Source: Terfezia claveryi (lineage: Eukaryota > Ascomycota > Pezizomycetes > Pezizales > Pezizaceae). Taken from it: a stretch of DNA of 57,453 bases. A model generated the notes under the pieces. The model did no database searches. It was given only the letters and a program-made list of their open reading frames with translations, and was not told the origin of the DNA. A program made the translations under genes and the position numbers. Shown here piece by piece: positions 1 through 10,673 of the stretch. Each line of letters opens with the position of its first letter. Position 1 is the stretch's first letter. Where the stretch lies: assembly GCA_015179025.1 (NCBI GenBank), contig WHUX01000289.1, positions 1-57,453 on the forward strand, in the 5' to 3' direction.

Positions 1-309
1 TCGTTTTTATAGTAAGGTTTGAGTTTGCTGATATGAAAAGTATTATATATGAGGTGGAGGTCAGGTTGACTGGATAGGTCTAGGCTATAGTTATTGCGTT
101 TCCGATTACTAGAAATAATGGGAAATGGGCCTAGCCATTTTGGTTTGAGTTTAGGTGAGATGTTCGATAGGTTGATGTTTTCTGAGGAAAGCATAACTTG
201 TTGTCTGACTGAAATTTGGCTGTATTGGGTAGTCGTTTGTTTGCTTGAGATGCTTGAGTCTTCTTGGCGTCATATAGGTTTTTAGACGTTACCTCATGAC
301 GTTCATTTG

Positions 310-1659
310 CTAGTACATATGCATTAATGGGTATGGAAGTATCGATACACCAAGATATGCATTAAATCCAAATAGTGTGGAAAAGGGACTATTCTGTCTA
401 GCGGCATTATACCTAGAGTTAAGTTTCAACTGTATCTCTGGTAGTTTCTGTAGCCAATCAAATCCTTCGATTTTACAGGCTCTTGCTACTTGTAGAATTT
501 CTTTGTTTACAATTTCCGATTGTCTGTCTGCACCTGGATGATATGCGGTGGACAGTTCCAACTTGATTCCTTCATTCCTAGCCCAATCTTGAATGTGTAT
601 GGACATAAAAAGAGTGTCGCGGTCAAAAACAATACAGAAAGGGTATCCCATAATTGGGACTACATGAGTATCAAAGGTAGCAGTACATTGTTCTGCTGTG
701 AAATTATCTGAGATAGGAATAAGAAACTTGAATCCTGATTGTCTATCGACAATGATCCAAAGTCGTGAAATACAAACTATATAATCTTCTTCAACAGGAA
801 TATTCGGGTACAAAATTGAACACTTAGTAAACACAGGTGCTACTTTAAGAAAATCCATTGATATATTAGTCCATGGCCTGCTTGGTACATGTAATAGGGT
901 TATAAGTCCAAGTGGTGCCTTATTGCAATACTTTGTCCGTTGACAAGTATCACAACTTCTAATATACTCCTTAGTTGGTTCTGCAAAGGACTGGTAATCA
1001 AATCGGTCAGTAAGATATTTCATCGTTTTTTCAATGCCACCATGAGCGGTTGCTTCATGTGCATCTTTAATAACTAATTCAAGATAGTTCTTACCTTCGA
1101 TGTTAAAGGTAGAGGGCAAGACTAATCTCCATTGTCCTTGTCGGTTCTTGATATATAAAAATCCGTCTCTTCTTTTATGATCCTTACGGTTTACAAAAGT
1201 ATCATAGTAGTTCTTCCAGATAGGACATACTCTTATACATGATTGATATACGGCTTTCATACCTGTACCTTGGTCAAGCCACTGTGTGATGAAGTAGTCT
1301 TTGTCGTCTTCCCATCCGTCACTGATGTGTTTCTCTTCAATGAGCTTGTTGAGTGTCGGTTCGATCCTCATGTTAAAGTTATTGATGGTAGGTTTCTTCT
1401 CCTTGCATGTAGAAGCATTATGTCCTGAGAACTTATAGAAATTACAACGCTGTCTGGAGGTCTTAGTATCTTGAATAAAAGAGGGTAAATCTTCATCAAT
1501 AGCTACTCTCTTTTTAGAACGAGTAGTGACGGCAGCGGTGTTGATTGGAATTGCGTTACTGCTGCTAGCGGTTGCAGCTGGTTGTTGAAGTGCATTCCAT
1601 GGTTGTTGTGGGGCAACAGGAGTATCCATGATCTCCTGTTCCATTTGTCGGTTGGTCAT
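310..1659 (-). pseudogene. Gypsy 1 integrase (zinc-binding and catalytic core)
   Basis: After an Ala/Gln/Thr-rich linker the sequence shows the HHCC zinc-binding module (HEATAHGG ... SCDTCQRTK, about 1060-945). The DDE core follows: ISMDF for the first Asp, CIVFDRDTLF for the second, and a Glu in RQSEIVNKEI after LSTAYHPGADRQ. The C-terminal region and any chromodomain lie in 1-309 or outside the window, where the frame is broken. A stop at 1660 separates this segment from the spacer upstream, in the same frame. In the intact element it would insert the cDNA into the host genome. Confidence 0.85.
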
Positions 1660-2544
1660 CTATTCGGTAGGGTTACTAAACTGAATGCTGGGTTGGAGAG
1701 TAGGTCGTGTCGGCTTGTTGGTAATCCATCTTTTTACCCATTCTCCGATTTCCTGGATAGCTTTTTCGCGGCTGAGAGCTGGTGGAGGTGGATAAGCCGG
1801 CGTTTGTTGTACTGGTGCTAGTTCCTTTTGAGGCTCATTTGCAGATAAGATATGCGCAATATGAGTCGTAAGGAATTCCTTCTCCTTCTTAAGAACTGAG
1901 GCTATCAGGTCACAGTTCAAACTGCCATGTCTATGGTAGTTGCAGATTGCACATGTTTCGATGGTGAACATGCGGTTGTTCATGGCGTAGGAGCTGCCAT
2001 GAACTGGACAGTAAAAATCACAGCAAAAGGACCAGTGCATCCTTTTGTGTTGTTGCCAATTGCTATGAGCAAGGTCGATTGCAATTTCTTTCGCTTCTTC
2101 AGGAGCGAGGGTATTTTGTTGTGCGTTTTCAGAAGAAGGAGGCCTATATCTTAGTCCAAGAACTGTTAAGGGTTTGTTCTTGTTTATATTGGGTACACGA
2201 TCATACCTGCTGAAAACTTCTTCTGGTATAGTAGATAGAGTCTCGTCGTCTAAGGACTCTTCTTCCTTCATCATGTCATATTCGCTTTCTTCATCTGGGA
2301 TGACTTCGAAATATGGACAGAAGATATGGTGTCCAAGTTCTTCGGCTCTTCCACGACACTTGTTGAAGTCACAGTCGACATGCTTGAAATTGATAGCTCC
2401 GCGAGAAACCATATTGTTCTGAGTAGAGGTTTCTGGTAAGTGGAAAGTTCTTAAAGCATTAGTAGAGATGTTGCGGTTGTAGGTGTGGTTAGGAGGATCG
2501 ATGCTGTTGGAAATATAATTGTCCTCGGTGGTGGGAGTGTCCAA
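1660..2544 (-). pseudogene. Gypsy 1 Cys/His-rich spacer between RNase H and integrase
   Basis: This 294-residue open stretch is in phase with RNase H upstream and integrase downstream (one TAG at 1660). It is not a recognised pol domain. It contains CAICNYHRHGSLNC, an exact CX2CX4HX4C zinc knuckle, preceded by a second cluster (FCCDFYCPVHG) and by HVDCDFNKC. A further degenerate knuckle, CNFYKFSGHNASTC with Tyr in place of the second Cys, follows just inside the integrase segment. The spacing suggests a separate nucleic-acid-binding module inserted in Pol. Its role is inference; I do not recognise the family. Confidence 0.6.
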
Positions 2545-2667
2545 GTATTTATGCTTCCTTAAGAGAGCGTCTGCTATTAAATTTTGCTTTCCTGCGGTAT
2601 GCTATATATCTGTATCAAATTCTATTAGGTAATCTTGTCATCGCCTCAATTTCTGGCTTGCAGGCGT

Positions 2668-2964
2668 TTAAGTATAGAAGGTTACTAATGGTTTTTGGTC
2701 TGTAAGGATAGTGAACTTGTGACCTCTTAATTGTGCTTCAAAAAATTTTAATGAGTCAATAATCGCTAATAATTCTTTTTGAAAGGTAGGATAATTGAGT
2801 TGTACTGGATTAAATTTTCTAGAGTGGAAGCATGATGGTCTGATGTGCGTTAACGGTCCTTGACCTATCCAAGATCCTAGTCCTACATCACTAGCATCAC
2901 AGACTAAATATTTGGGTTCAGTAGATTCATTATTCCAGGGTTTTAAAACATGTGGGGAATTCAC
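2668..2964 (-). pseudogene. Gypsy 1 RNase H
   Basis: KYLVCDASDVGLGSWIGQG carries the first RNase H aspartate, and FQKELLAIIDSLKFFEAQL the catalytic glutamate. The segment ends at FTILTDQKPLVTF, which holds the third acidic residue. The frame is in phase with the reverse transcriptase upstream and the Cys/His-rich spacer downstream. The stop at 2668 truncates the last strand of the fold. Function in the intact element is removal of template RNA during reverse transcription. Confidence 0.8.
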
Positions 2965-4061
2965 AAGTTCCTTAAGTTTTTCAATCGCTGTATTATGAGT
3001 ATCTGTCCATTCTTATTTCTTTGTTTCTCCTTGCAGTTCTGACAGGGTGCTTGCATATGATGCCAAGTCAGGAATAAATCTGCTGAGATAATTAATGATT
3101 CCAAGGAATCCTCTAAGATCCTTTTTTCTTATAGGAGTTGGAAATGTTAATATAGTGGTCCTTTTCTTCAGGTCTACATGTAATCCATCTAATGTCAAAA
3201 GGTGTCCTAAGATTTCCAATCTTAGAGTAAAGAACTGGTATTTACTTTCTTTGAGATAGAATTTCTCATCCTGTAGACGTTGAAGTACTTTCTTCTATAA
3301 TTCTACATGTTCTTCATACGTTTTGGAGAATATAATAATATCATCAATGTAGATAATTAAATTTTTATAGACCATGTCCTTGAAACTTTCATGCATAACA
3401 CGAACCATGGTAGCAGGTGCATTACGATCCCCTTGTTGCATAACTCTACTTCTGAAATATCCCATGTGACATAAAAAGGTAGAGTATTGCTCAGATTCTT
3501 CATTATTTCTAATATTAAAAAATCCGTCGGCTACGTCGAGCTTAGTTCAAATGGGATTCTCTGCTACTAGTTCAATTTCTTCATTGATATCTAGCAATGG
3601 GGTGTGGTCCGGTTCGACGGCCTAATTGTGGTCTTGACAGTCATTGACATGTCTGGCTTCTTCCGGTTTATCTCGTTTAGGGATAGTGAACATGACTACA
3701 GCATTTGTGTCATTTTCTACTCTATATATGCGACCTGATGCTTCTTCTTCAACTAATTTGTTATGGATTTGTTGTCTAAATCGATATCTTGAGGGTCGCC
3801 ATTTTGGTATCCAAGTAGCTCCCGCTTTTGGTTTAATAGAGTGATTAATTTTTCTTAGTGGGGGTAATTCCCGTGGAATTGTCTTGGGAAATAATAAGGG
3901 AAACTCCGTTACAGGGTTGAATTGTTTCTGTACCGTAGAAACAGCTGTCACGATTTCTCTTTCTGAATCAGTTTCTTCCACGTCACTAATATTTTCTCAA
4001 TTATCTGGTTCACAATAATCTGTGACTGATTCACAGCTGACCTGTGTATATGCTGATCTTA
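2965..4061 (-). pseudogene. Gypsy 1 reverse transcriptase
   Basis: The N-terminal portion (3981-3622) includes VVMFTIPKRDKPEEARHVND, the region preceding RT motif 1. YIDD, the catalytic motif, lies near 3340 in the context IIYIDDIIIFS. The thumb segment EILGHLLTLDGLHVD and GFLGIINYLSRFIPDLASYA (3219-3013) is typical of Ty3/gypsy. Segments at 3981, 3219 and 2964 are in phase, so loss is by stop codons (for example the TAG at 3622 and TAA at 3013). The enzyme would copy the retrotransposon RNA in virus-like particles. It is not functional here. Confidence 0.8.
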
Positions 4062-4313
4062 TACATCAGCAAGAAAAAAGTGGCATCGGGACGCCAGGTG
4101 GTGTCTCTAGGAGACAGGGTTGTCTCCTATATCTTTTGTGTCTTTCATGTCTTCTAGATGTCTCCTGAGTGTCTCCCATGTGTCTCTCAGTATCTCTCAG
4201 TATCTCCTGGAGACACTGGGAGACATTCTGCCAATCGGGGAGACACACCTTGTCTTCAGTGGCATTACTGTCTCTAGAGACACTAGAGACAAACTATTTT
4301 TTTTCCTGATGTA
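4062..4313. mobile_element. 248-bp MITE with TA duplication inside gypsy 1 pol
   Basis: The ends are TA-CATCAGCAAGAAAAAAG (4062) and, on the other strand, TA-CATCAGGAAAAAAAATAG ending at 4313. This is a terminal inverted repeat of about 16 bp flanked by the TA duplication typical of Tc1/mariner/pogo elements. The interior has many GTCTC/GAGAC hexamers in both orientations and no coding capacity. The distance between the protease frame and the reverse transcriptase frame is 484 bp. Subtracting 250 (248 plus duplicated TA) leaves 234, a multiple of three, which supports the exact boundaries. Confidence 0.85.
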
Positions 4314-5287
4314 CCATTCGCTATGGTTCTAGATCCCTTCCATACACTTAGCTGGAATCGTGGAATGTTTTCTGGTTGGATAGTAACTGGTTCCTGATGG
4401 GCAGGAATTATTGCTCGCACTTTGCTGAGAGCAGGTTCTCCTAGTATCATGTCCCATCCAGTCAAATGAGCTACATAGAACGTTCTTTCTTCTACATAAC
4501 CTATCTAATCAAGTTTGATAGTACAAGCTTTGTCTATCGTTCCTTTTGAGCCTTTAATTGCAGTACTTAATGATTTCTTCTCAATACTTCTAGTCGGTAT
4601 TTTGTACAGGTGTACGAATTGAGAATTAATTAAGTCTCCTCCTTTTGTTTGGAGATCAATTAAAGCTAGTGTGGGGTGTTCGTTAGCTTTAATGAATACC
4701 TTGCTAAAATCTGGTACCTGTCTTGACAAGGGTCGTTCCTTGATTTTATCCTTGTTGTTTTTATCCTTGGTAGCTATCGGCATAGCTAAATCTTGTGCGG
4801 CTGTACGCATGAGTACCTTATTTTTTCGTTTCCTACAGTCCTTGTAGGAGTGTCCAGGGTTCCAACACCATAGACATTTCTTGTCTCTAATTAATTGCAT
4901 CTTCGTCTTCTGATCCAATTTTTTTGTGATGGTGTCCCAATCTGAGTCCTTCCGATTTTCTGTATTGGGTTTGGTGTTAGGATTGCTGCTAATATTAAAT
5001 CCTGTTTTTTGTCGTTGATTCTGGTCCCTGCGTGGATCGTGACTTCGATTTTCATTCCGAGGGTATTGTCATCGGGATGTATTTGTTGTGGGTGGTGGGG
5101 CAATATCCTTTTTGGAAGCTTCATATGACTCCGCTTGATGCACGAGCTGATTATATAACCATTCTTCTTTGATTAAGGGAATTAATGTAGCTGACATATA
5201 TGGCAGCAAGTGATTAAGAAACTTTCTTCTTTTTACTTCCTGTGATATTGATTGTTTACCATCTTTATGAATCAATTTAATTTGCAT
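4312..5287 (-). pseudogene. Gypsy 1 Gag C-terminus, zinc knuckle and protease
   Basis: The frame contains CLWCWNPGHSYKDC, a CX2CX4HX4C zinc knuckle that in Gag binds RNA. About 65 residues later comes a retropepsin-like stretch, FIKANEHPTLALIDLQTKGG, where the catalytic Asp-Ser/Thr-Gly is degraded (ALIDLQ). The later flap motif DMILGEPAL is intact (about 4430-4455). The open segments 5287-5069, 4918-4505 and 4465-4283 share one frame with intervening stop codons. At 4311 the frame enters a MITE. Taking out the MITE and one TA restores the frame with the reverse transcriptase, so this is one interrupted polyprotein. The protease is probably inactive. Confidence 0.65.
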
Positions 5288-5412
5288 TTCAGTGAGCCAG
5301 TTAGTGAACTGTTAAATTTCCATGTGACGTCCGTTCTTGTATGGTATAGCTGTCTCCTATCATTTCCATAAAATGTCTTTACAAGTAGAGAGTATCAGAA
5401 AATCCCTTAGCG

Positions 5413-6582
5413 CTAGTATAAAACCAAAGAATGTTGCATTTTTCCTTTTTCTCTTAGGAACTGATTATAAGTAGTGAGCGTGCTTCCTTCCATTCTGAAT
5501 CCAACAATTTCCCGAGCTGAAGCACCTTCTAAATCTATTCTTTTGAGAACAAACCAACGTTGCATTGCTGTGGCCCAAGAGTCAAAATATTGTGAGTCTT
5601 GCCATTTTTTGTCTTCTCCTCTTAATTTTTCTGGCATATCGATCTTTATTCCTTTTAAAGCATTCGTTGCTTCATGGTTACCTGTTGTAACCATTCCTGT
5701 TATAGATTCCCATTGCTGGTGTTCAACTGATTTTCCTCGTTTGGGTTTTCTTTTAAGAGTTTGACTTGCAACTGACGATGCCTTGTCAGAGTCCGAGCTA
5801 TCATCTCCGCTATTATCGGAGTCTCGTCCTCTTCCTTGCATTTTCTGCTTCTGTTGGTCTAGTCCTGTATCTAGATCATTATCGTTTTCTGCTAATTCTA
5901 TATCTTCTGGTGGTTGGTTTTTATCGTCTGGTTCTTTGGCTGACCCAGTCCTCCTTTCTGGTGTCTCATGTGCTCGACCTTTGCCTTTCGATTGATCTTT
6001 TGGTGTTCTCAGGAACGCTCCTGGAAGTTCTTTGCTAGGATTGAAAAAATCCTCCGCGGTATGTGCTGATTCTTCTAGATGAGTGCCACTCATCATGAAT
6101 GCCATTACTTCTTCCCAGTTATGTATTACCCAATTCGGTTTCCTTAAGAGTGGAACAACAGGTTTCTTTAATTCTTTACTTAAAAATGCGTTCATTTCTA
6201 AGTCCTTTTCTTTGAATGGGTAAGGTGTTAGCCATAAATAGTTTTTCACTACGGCTTCCATTAAGACTCGAGTATTATCAGGATGATACTGTTGGGCATG
6301 TCCTATTGAGCGAGTATATTTCAAAATCTCCTTAATTGTTGGAAAATATCTGTCCCAAAATTCTTCTAGTGCGAGAGGTAAAGCTATACTAAAATATAGT
6401 TTGGTTCCTGCTCCACCTGGTTCTCCTATTTCTATACCCATGGGCAGATTTATTTCTCCTTCTGTGTTAGGAACTATAAATCTGGTCTTTCTGGGAGTTT
6501 CTTCTACTAATTTCTTAATATCTTCGGGTAACATAGTTAACCGTCTCGACCTCTTAGTCTTCTTACTAAGTTCAGACGCCAT
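5413..6582 (-). CDS. gag: Gypsy 1 Gag, N-terminal and central part
   Basis: This 389-residue ORF starts at an ATG and lies directly downstream of the LTR and leader, the position of Gag in Ty3/gypsy. The N-terminal 150 residues are mixed alpha-type. Residues 190-290 are a charged, low-complexity stretch rich in Asp, Glu, Ser and Lys. The C-terminus resembles the start of a capsid domain (residues about 315-380, with a DSWATAMQRWF stretch). The frame stops at 5413, and the rest of Gag with the zinc knuckle continues in another frame from 5287. Either a frameshift has broken the gene or the element used frameshifting. Identification is mainly positional; Gag sequence is poorly conserved. Confidence 0.6.
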   Translation of the reverse strand: MASELSKKTKRSRRLTMLPEDIKKLVEETPRKTRFIVPNTEGEINLPMGIEIGEPGGAGTKLYFSIALPLALEEFWDRYFPTIKEILKYTRSIGHAQQYHPDNTRVLMEAVVKNYLWLTPYPFKEKDLEMNAFLSKELKKPVVPLLRKPNWVIHNWEEVMAFMMSGTHLEESAHTAEDFFNPSKELPGAFLRTPKDQSKGKGRAHETPERRTGSAKEPDDKNQPPEDIELAENDNDLDTGLDQQKQKMQGRGRDSDNSGDDSSDSDKASSVASQTLKRKPKRGKSVEHQQWESITGMVTTGNHEATNALKGIKIDMPEKLRGEDKKWQDSQYFDSWATAMQRWFVLKRIDLEGASAREIVGFRMEGSTLTTYNQFLREKGKMQHSLVLY

Positions 6583-6682
6583 TATGTCTGATTTCGTCGT
6601 CTGTCCGCAACCAAATGCAGCTGGTTATGCGATACGATCGTCGAGTTACTTTTCTTCTTTGGCACCTTTCTGAGCTGATGGT

Positions 6683-7186
6683 GTGGTGGCTGATGATCCT
6701 TATGATCACCGTTCGACTGACGGTTCTATTAGCTCAGTAGCTCACGCAGCTGGTGAGGCTGGATGTCAGGATCCTGATGTTTCTTATGGTCCTGGTTTTT
6801 CTTCGTCTACTGGTCTAGAATCTAGTTCTAGTTCTTCCGGCAAGAGTGTCACGTTTTCTAATTGGTGTGTTGAGGTAGACGTTGGGGGCGCAGAGGTATT
6901 GGTAGAGATGTCTGGGCCTAAGGAAGGTTCCGATAGAGGTAATTCTTTTCTGGAGGAAATAGCTGCAGTGGAGGCAGCGAGATTTGAGCCTTGGGATTAT
7001 GACGCTTGGTTGTTTAGACCAATTATTCCTGGGACCTGGGGGGCCGGTTTTTCAATGGTGTACTGGATTTACAGGTACAGATATAATAGTGGTTGCCAGG
7101 AGTGCAAGATAAGTTGTCGATCTTATTGGGAAAAGTGTTGTGAACGAGGGTGGGATTGTTTAATGTGGGATACCACTGCCCGTTAG
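6683..7186 (+). CDS. Antisense 167-codon ORF in the gypsy 1 leader
   Basis: An uninterrupted 167-residue ORF lies opposite to the element, between its gag start and LTR. The first 65 residues are acidic and Ser/Gly-rich with runs of Ser. The C-terminal 45 residues are Trp-, Tyr- and Cys-rich (several Cys pairs, CQECKISC, WEKCCERGWDC). I recognise no domain and no signal peptide or convincing membrane segment. Antisense ORFs have been described in some plant Ty3/gypsy elements, but homology to them is not implied. It may be a chance frame in the untranslated leader. Confidence 0.3.
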   Translation: MVADDPYDHRSTDGSISSVAHAAGEAGCQDPDVSYGPGFSSSTGLESSSSSSGKSVTFSNWCVEVDVGGAEVLVEMSGPKEGSDRGNSFLEEIAAVEAARFEPWDYDAWLFRPIIPGTWGAGFSMVYWIYRYRYNSGCQECKISCRSYWEKCCERGWDCLMWDTTAR

Positions 7187-7413
7187 AGCTCTGCTTAGCT
7201 TGCTTCTAAGTCTTTTGTTGATATACTTCAGTTGAGAGTCTGATGTCTCGTTTGTTGGATTTTGTTGGCTAGCTAGTTGAATAACGATATCGATTTTATG
7301 TGTGCACTTGGGTGTCGAATTTTATACACTTGTGTGAGTATAATAAAGGTATCCGAAGGTTGATCAGGCCTTGGATTTAAGAGTAAAGATGATGGTAAGT
7401 AAGTTAAAAAAAA

Positions 7414-8080
7414 TGTAATGAATGGTACTAGACAGTATTCATTCGATACTGTTTATACAATCTATATCCGTAGGTACAGACGTTTGTGTAATTCGGTTCT
7501 GCTGAGGTAAGACCTCAGAAAGGTAGGGAGATTACTATGTGGGACCTTCCCGGAGGGAACAGTAATTAACTGGTGTAATCTATCTTATATAATTTATGCT
7601 ATCTAAGCTATATGATCTTGATCTGATCGGAATATAGGCTTGCTTGCTCTGTATGCTTGCTTTTTCGCTTCTTGTCTTTCTGTGGATTCCAGAGGGAATC
7701 CAGCAGCCTATTTATACTCCTCTGAGATCTGATGACTAAGGAAATAAATACAATAAAGGGTGGCACACCAGAAGGTGGTGCACTGTACAAAAGGGGTCAT
7801 GTGGCCATAGTAATGAGTCACACACCATAAACGATAGTCTTGTGGCCATAGTAATGAGTCACACACCTTAAACAAAGGTCACGCGGCCATAATGAGGGTG
7901 TCCTCATATGGCAAGTGCCATGGAACTTCCCATGGCAAATTCCACGTGCTATAGACGCTTATAAAACAGTATGAGGTAGTAGAAGGCTAGTCCTTCAACC
8001 GAGAGGCTTAGTTAAATAACATAGTAGTAATATAGGAAATACAAAAGTATATAAGCAATGAAATAACGTTCTCCATTACA
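7414..8080 (-). repeat. 5' LTR of gypsy element 1
   Basis: This 667-bp block begins TGTAATG and ends CATTACA, a perfect 7-bp terminal inverted repeat of the TG..CA type. It sits between the gag leader of element 1 and the sharply resumed integrase coding sequence of element 2. It holds a direct repeat of period about 41 bp (units containing GTGGCCATAGTAATGAGTCA at about 7801 and 7842, partial third near 7887). The partner LTR is outside the window, so the 5-bp target duplication cannot be checked. Boundaries come from the termini and the coding junction. Confidence 0.7.
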
Positions 8081-9027
8081 GGGCCAAGCCAATGGTTTTC
8101 TAGCTTTCTTGACCATTGCTTAGTTAGGATGCTGTTATAGAGAAGAACCAAATCTCCGATATCTAGATCTTCCTTCCTTTGTCTTCTATTCCGATCAAAG
8201 AATGTTTTGTTTGCTTGTCGATTCTTCGCTAACCGATCCGCTGCAATCTCTAAATGCTCTTTCTTTCTTTCCAGTTGTTTTGCTTGGGTGGCAAGTAGTT
8301 GATCTCTTGTAGAAATACGATTCCAATTAACTATTGCCTATAATATAGCTGTCAATTCAATTGGAAGTACACAATCTTGTCTAAACACCAGTGTAAATGG
8401 CGGATATCCTATAGAAACTCGTGTTGTAATTCGATCAGCCCAAAGAACAAACGGCAAATTTTTAGTCCAGTTCTTCCCCAATTTCGCAAGCACATCTATG
8501 ATTTGTTGATGTCCTCTTTTCACTAAAGCGTTGGATTGAGGGTGGTACGCAGCAATCGCGATATTGACAATGTTGTATTGCTTCAATATTTCTTGTACTT
8601 CTCCTTTATTTTCCGATCCATTGTCACATACAATGTGTACTGGTACCCCAAATCGGGTAATCAAATCTAGCACGAATACCACAACAGTCTTAGCGTTTGC
8701 ACTTCGAATAGGTTTAGCTTCAATCCATCCTGTAAAATCATCCCGCATTGCTACGATGTAACCACAACCTGCATCTTTCGGCATATGAATTATGTCTAGT
8801 CCGACTTTTCTCCACATGGCACTATACAGTGTTGGGTGTAGTTCCTCGTCAAACTGGTTAGGTTTACGTCGTTGACATCCATCACATGTATGGACATATT
8901 CTCTTATGTTATCGTATAGATTTCTCCACCAATAACGTAGCTTGATTTTCTGGTAAGTACCATTCCTTCCGTGATGTCCACTTTCATTGTGTAGTTCTTG
9001 CAATATTCGTCTTTTTTCTGTATCATC
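8081..9027 (-). pseudogene. Gypsy 2 integrase
   Basis: The open part (9003-8338, 221 residues) has the HHCC zinc module (HNESGHHGRNGTYQ ... TCDGCQRRK). The DDE core is VGLDIIHMP, VCDNGSENKG and the Glu position in AAYHPQSNALVKRGHQQI, where the usual Glu appears changed (ALVKRGH). The C-terminal part reads on in other frames to 8081 as FFDRNRRQRKEDLDIGDLVL and KLENHWLGP, a typical GPY/F-type integrase tail. It ends at the element 1 LTR. Likely inactive. Confidence 0.75.
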
Positions 9028-9690
9028 CTAAATAACTCTTGCAGGTGGCATATTTCCTTTCATCCGTTTATATAGATTCCTGTCCCAATCATATATCTAG
9101 TTGCTTGATACCGGATTTTTCGAAAATCTTTATCTGCTATACCACCTGATCATTGCATTGTGGTAAGGTAATCTATAATGTTGCCAAACCATTCTGCATC
9201 TATCGCTGATATTTGAGCTGGCAATATGCATTCCCGTAATCCATGGGTCTCTGGCTCCAATTTTGCACTAATGAGGTCTAGATCTGCATCTAGAATGTCA
9301 TCAAACTCATCAGGTGAGAGTTCTTCGGTGAATCAACTCCTCTTTCTCTTCTAGATAATCCGTCAGGTCCACCATATTTAACTCCGGAGATATGTTTGAC
9401 CTTGAAATCGAATAATCGAATCCATGCTAACCATCTCATAACTACTGATCCTGGTAAATCAGAAGCTGGCTGGTTTAATTAATGCACTAAAGTCTTTGTA
9501 TCAATCTCGACCAAAAATCTTACTCCATACAAGTAATTTCTTGTTTCTTCAATGCCTTCAATAGTCCTCGACATTCCAATTTTCCAGAATCGTAGCCTTT
9601 CTCAGCTCCTTTCCATACACCGTTTTATACCTTGTAGGATGCCTTCTCTTTTCGTCCTGCGGTTCAGCTTGTTGTAGTATTGCACCCTAC
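9028..9690 (-). pseudogene. Gypsy 2 RNase H remnant
   Basis: No long ORF survives, but one frame across about 9640-9330 reads YGVRFLVEIDTKTLVH, then VMRWLAWIRLFDFKVKHISG and KYGGPDGLSRR. These match the end of a Ty3/gypsy RNase H (WAWIRLFDF, HISG, DGLSRR). Between RNase H and integrase, about 9030-9300, I see only broken frames. The piece is contiguous in order with the RT thumb at 9695-9916. Confidence 0.6.
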
Positions 9691-9694
9691 CCAA

Positions 9695-10673
9695 TTAATG
9701 AAGAATCACCAATAATATGATCTTCCTTTGTCCAGGTTCATAATCTATCGGTTTAAGCGCAGGTGGATTCGTCAACTTTTCCTTCAGAATCGCCATTGCC
9801 TTTTGTTGTTCTTCTCCCCAATTAAACTCCATATTACCTCTTGTTAGCTTATATAATGGTTCTATAATCCAAGCAAACTTTTCGATCCAAATCCTATAAT
9901 ATACACAAGTTCCCATGAAAGCCTTGACTTCAGTAACATTTCAGCAGGGTGGCCAATCAATTATCTTCCTGACTTTTTCCTCGTCAGGCGTTCTGCCATT
10001 TGATCCACAGATAAAAGCCACAATTTTGAGACCATCCTTATGAAATTCGCTTTTTCTCTGGAAATTGTAGCCCCTGCTCTTTCAAGGTCTGCAATATTTG
10101 ATCCACCAAATAGATCGCTTCTATAACATAACGCCTAACACTGGGTAAAACTCTTCGAATGTTCCGTCTTCCAGAAGATACCAACTTCTTGAGCTAGATT
10201 TTAAAGCAATATATTAATAAAAGGTGCAGCAATCGTCTTGCAATCTCAGCTCGAAGTGCTTTCTTAATAACTCGATCGAACACTTGAACACCATTGTATA
10301 TCCTTATAGTGAGGTCGTCATACGAAGTAAACCGAACGGAGTAATAAATATAGTCATATCTCTGATTCAGGCACCAAGGCACATTATCGTACTCGGAAAA
10401 TAAATCCATTAAAGATACCAATGGATATCCCACAAATTCTTCACTGAACATATAGACATTCGAAGGAAGAGATGCATCTTTAATAGTAACCGCATTGAGA
10501 TGTATAGCTACGTTAATTAACTGATATTTCCTATTTTTCTTCTTGACCAGGAACCATGGATTTCTGTATAGCCCAAAACTATATTCTAGCATTCCACACT
10601 TAATTCTGTCTTCGCAAATTTTCGTAACTTCAGGAATCAATGCCTTAGGTATATGAAAACTTGGTCCTTCCAT
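9695..10673 (-). pseudogene. Gypsy 2 reverse transcriptase
   Basis: The fingers and palm start at 10673 with FHIPKALIPEVTKICEDRIK, then PWFLVKKKNRKYQLINVAIH and SLMDLFSEYDNVPWC. The latter corresponds to the DLFSGYD-type motif with the first catalytic Asp. The YxDD region (about 9920-10190) is frameshifted and not readable in one frame. The thumb resumes at 9916 with YRIWIEKFAWIIEPLYKLTR and FNWGEEQQKAMAILKEKL. Frames are broken by at least one indel. Strong family match; not functional. Confidence 0.75.

Larger units (their letters stand above)
1..8080 (-). mobile_element. Ty3/gypsy retrotransposon 1, left end outside the window
   Basis: Read on the minus strand the order is 5' LTR (7414-8080), leader, gag, zinc knuckle, protease, reverse transcriptase, RNase H, Cys/His-rich spacer, integrase. 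That is the Ty3/gypsy order, with integrase last. The integrase C-terminus and the 3' LTR lie beyond base 1. Pol is in one frame from about 5287 down to 310, apart from nonsense codons and a MITE. Gag (6582-5413) is in another frame. The right edge abuts the integrase C-terminal region of a second gypsy element, so element 1 inserted into element 2. The element looks dead but structurally complete. Confidence 0.85.
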
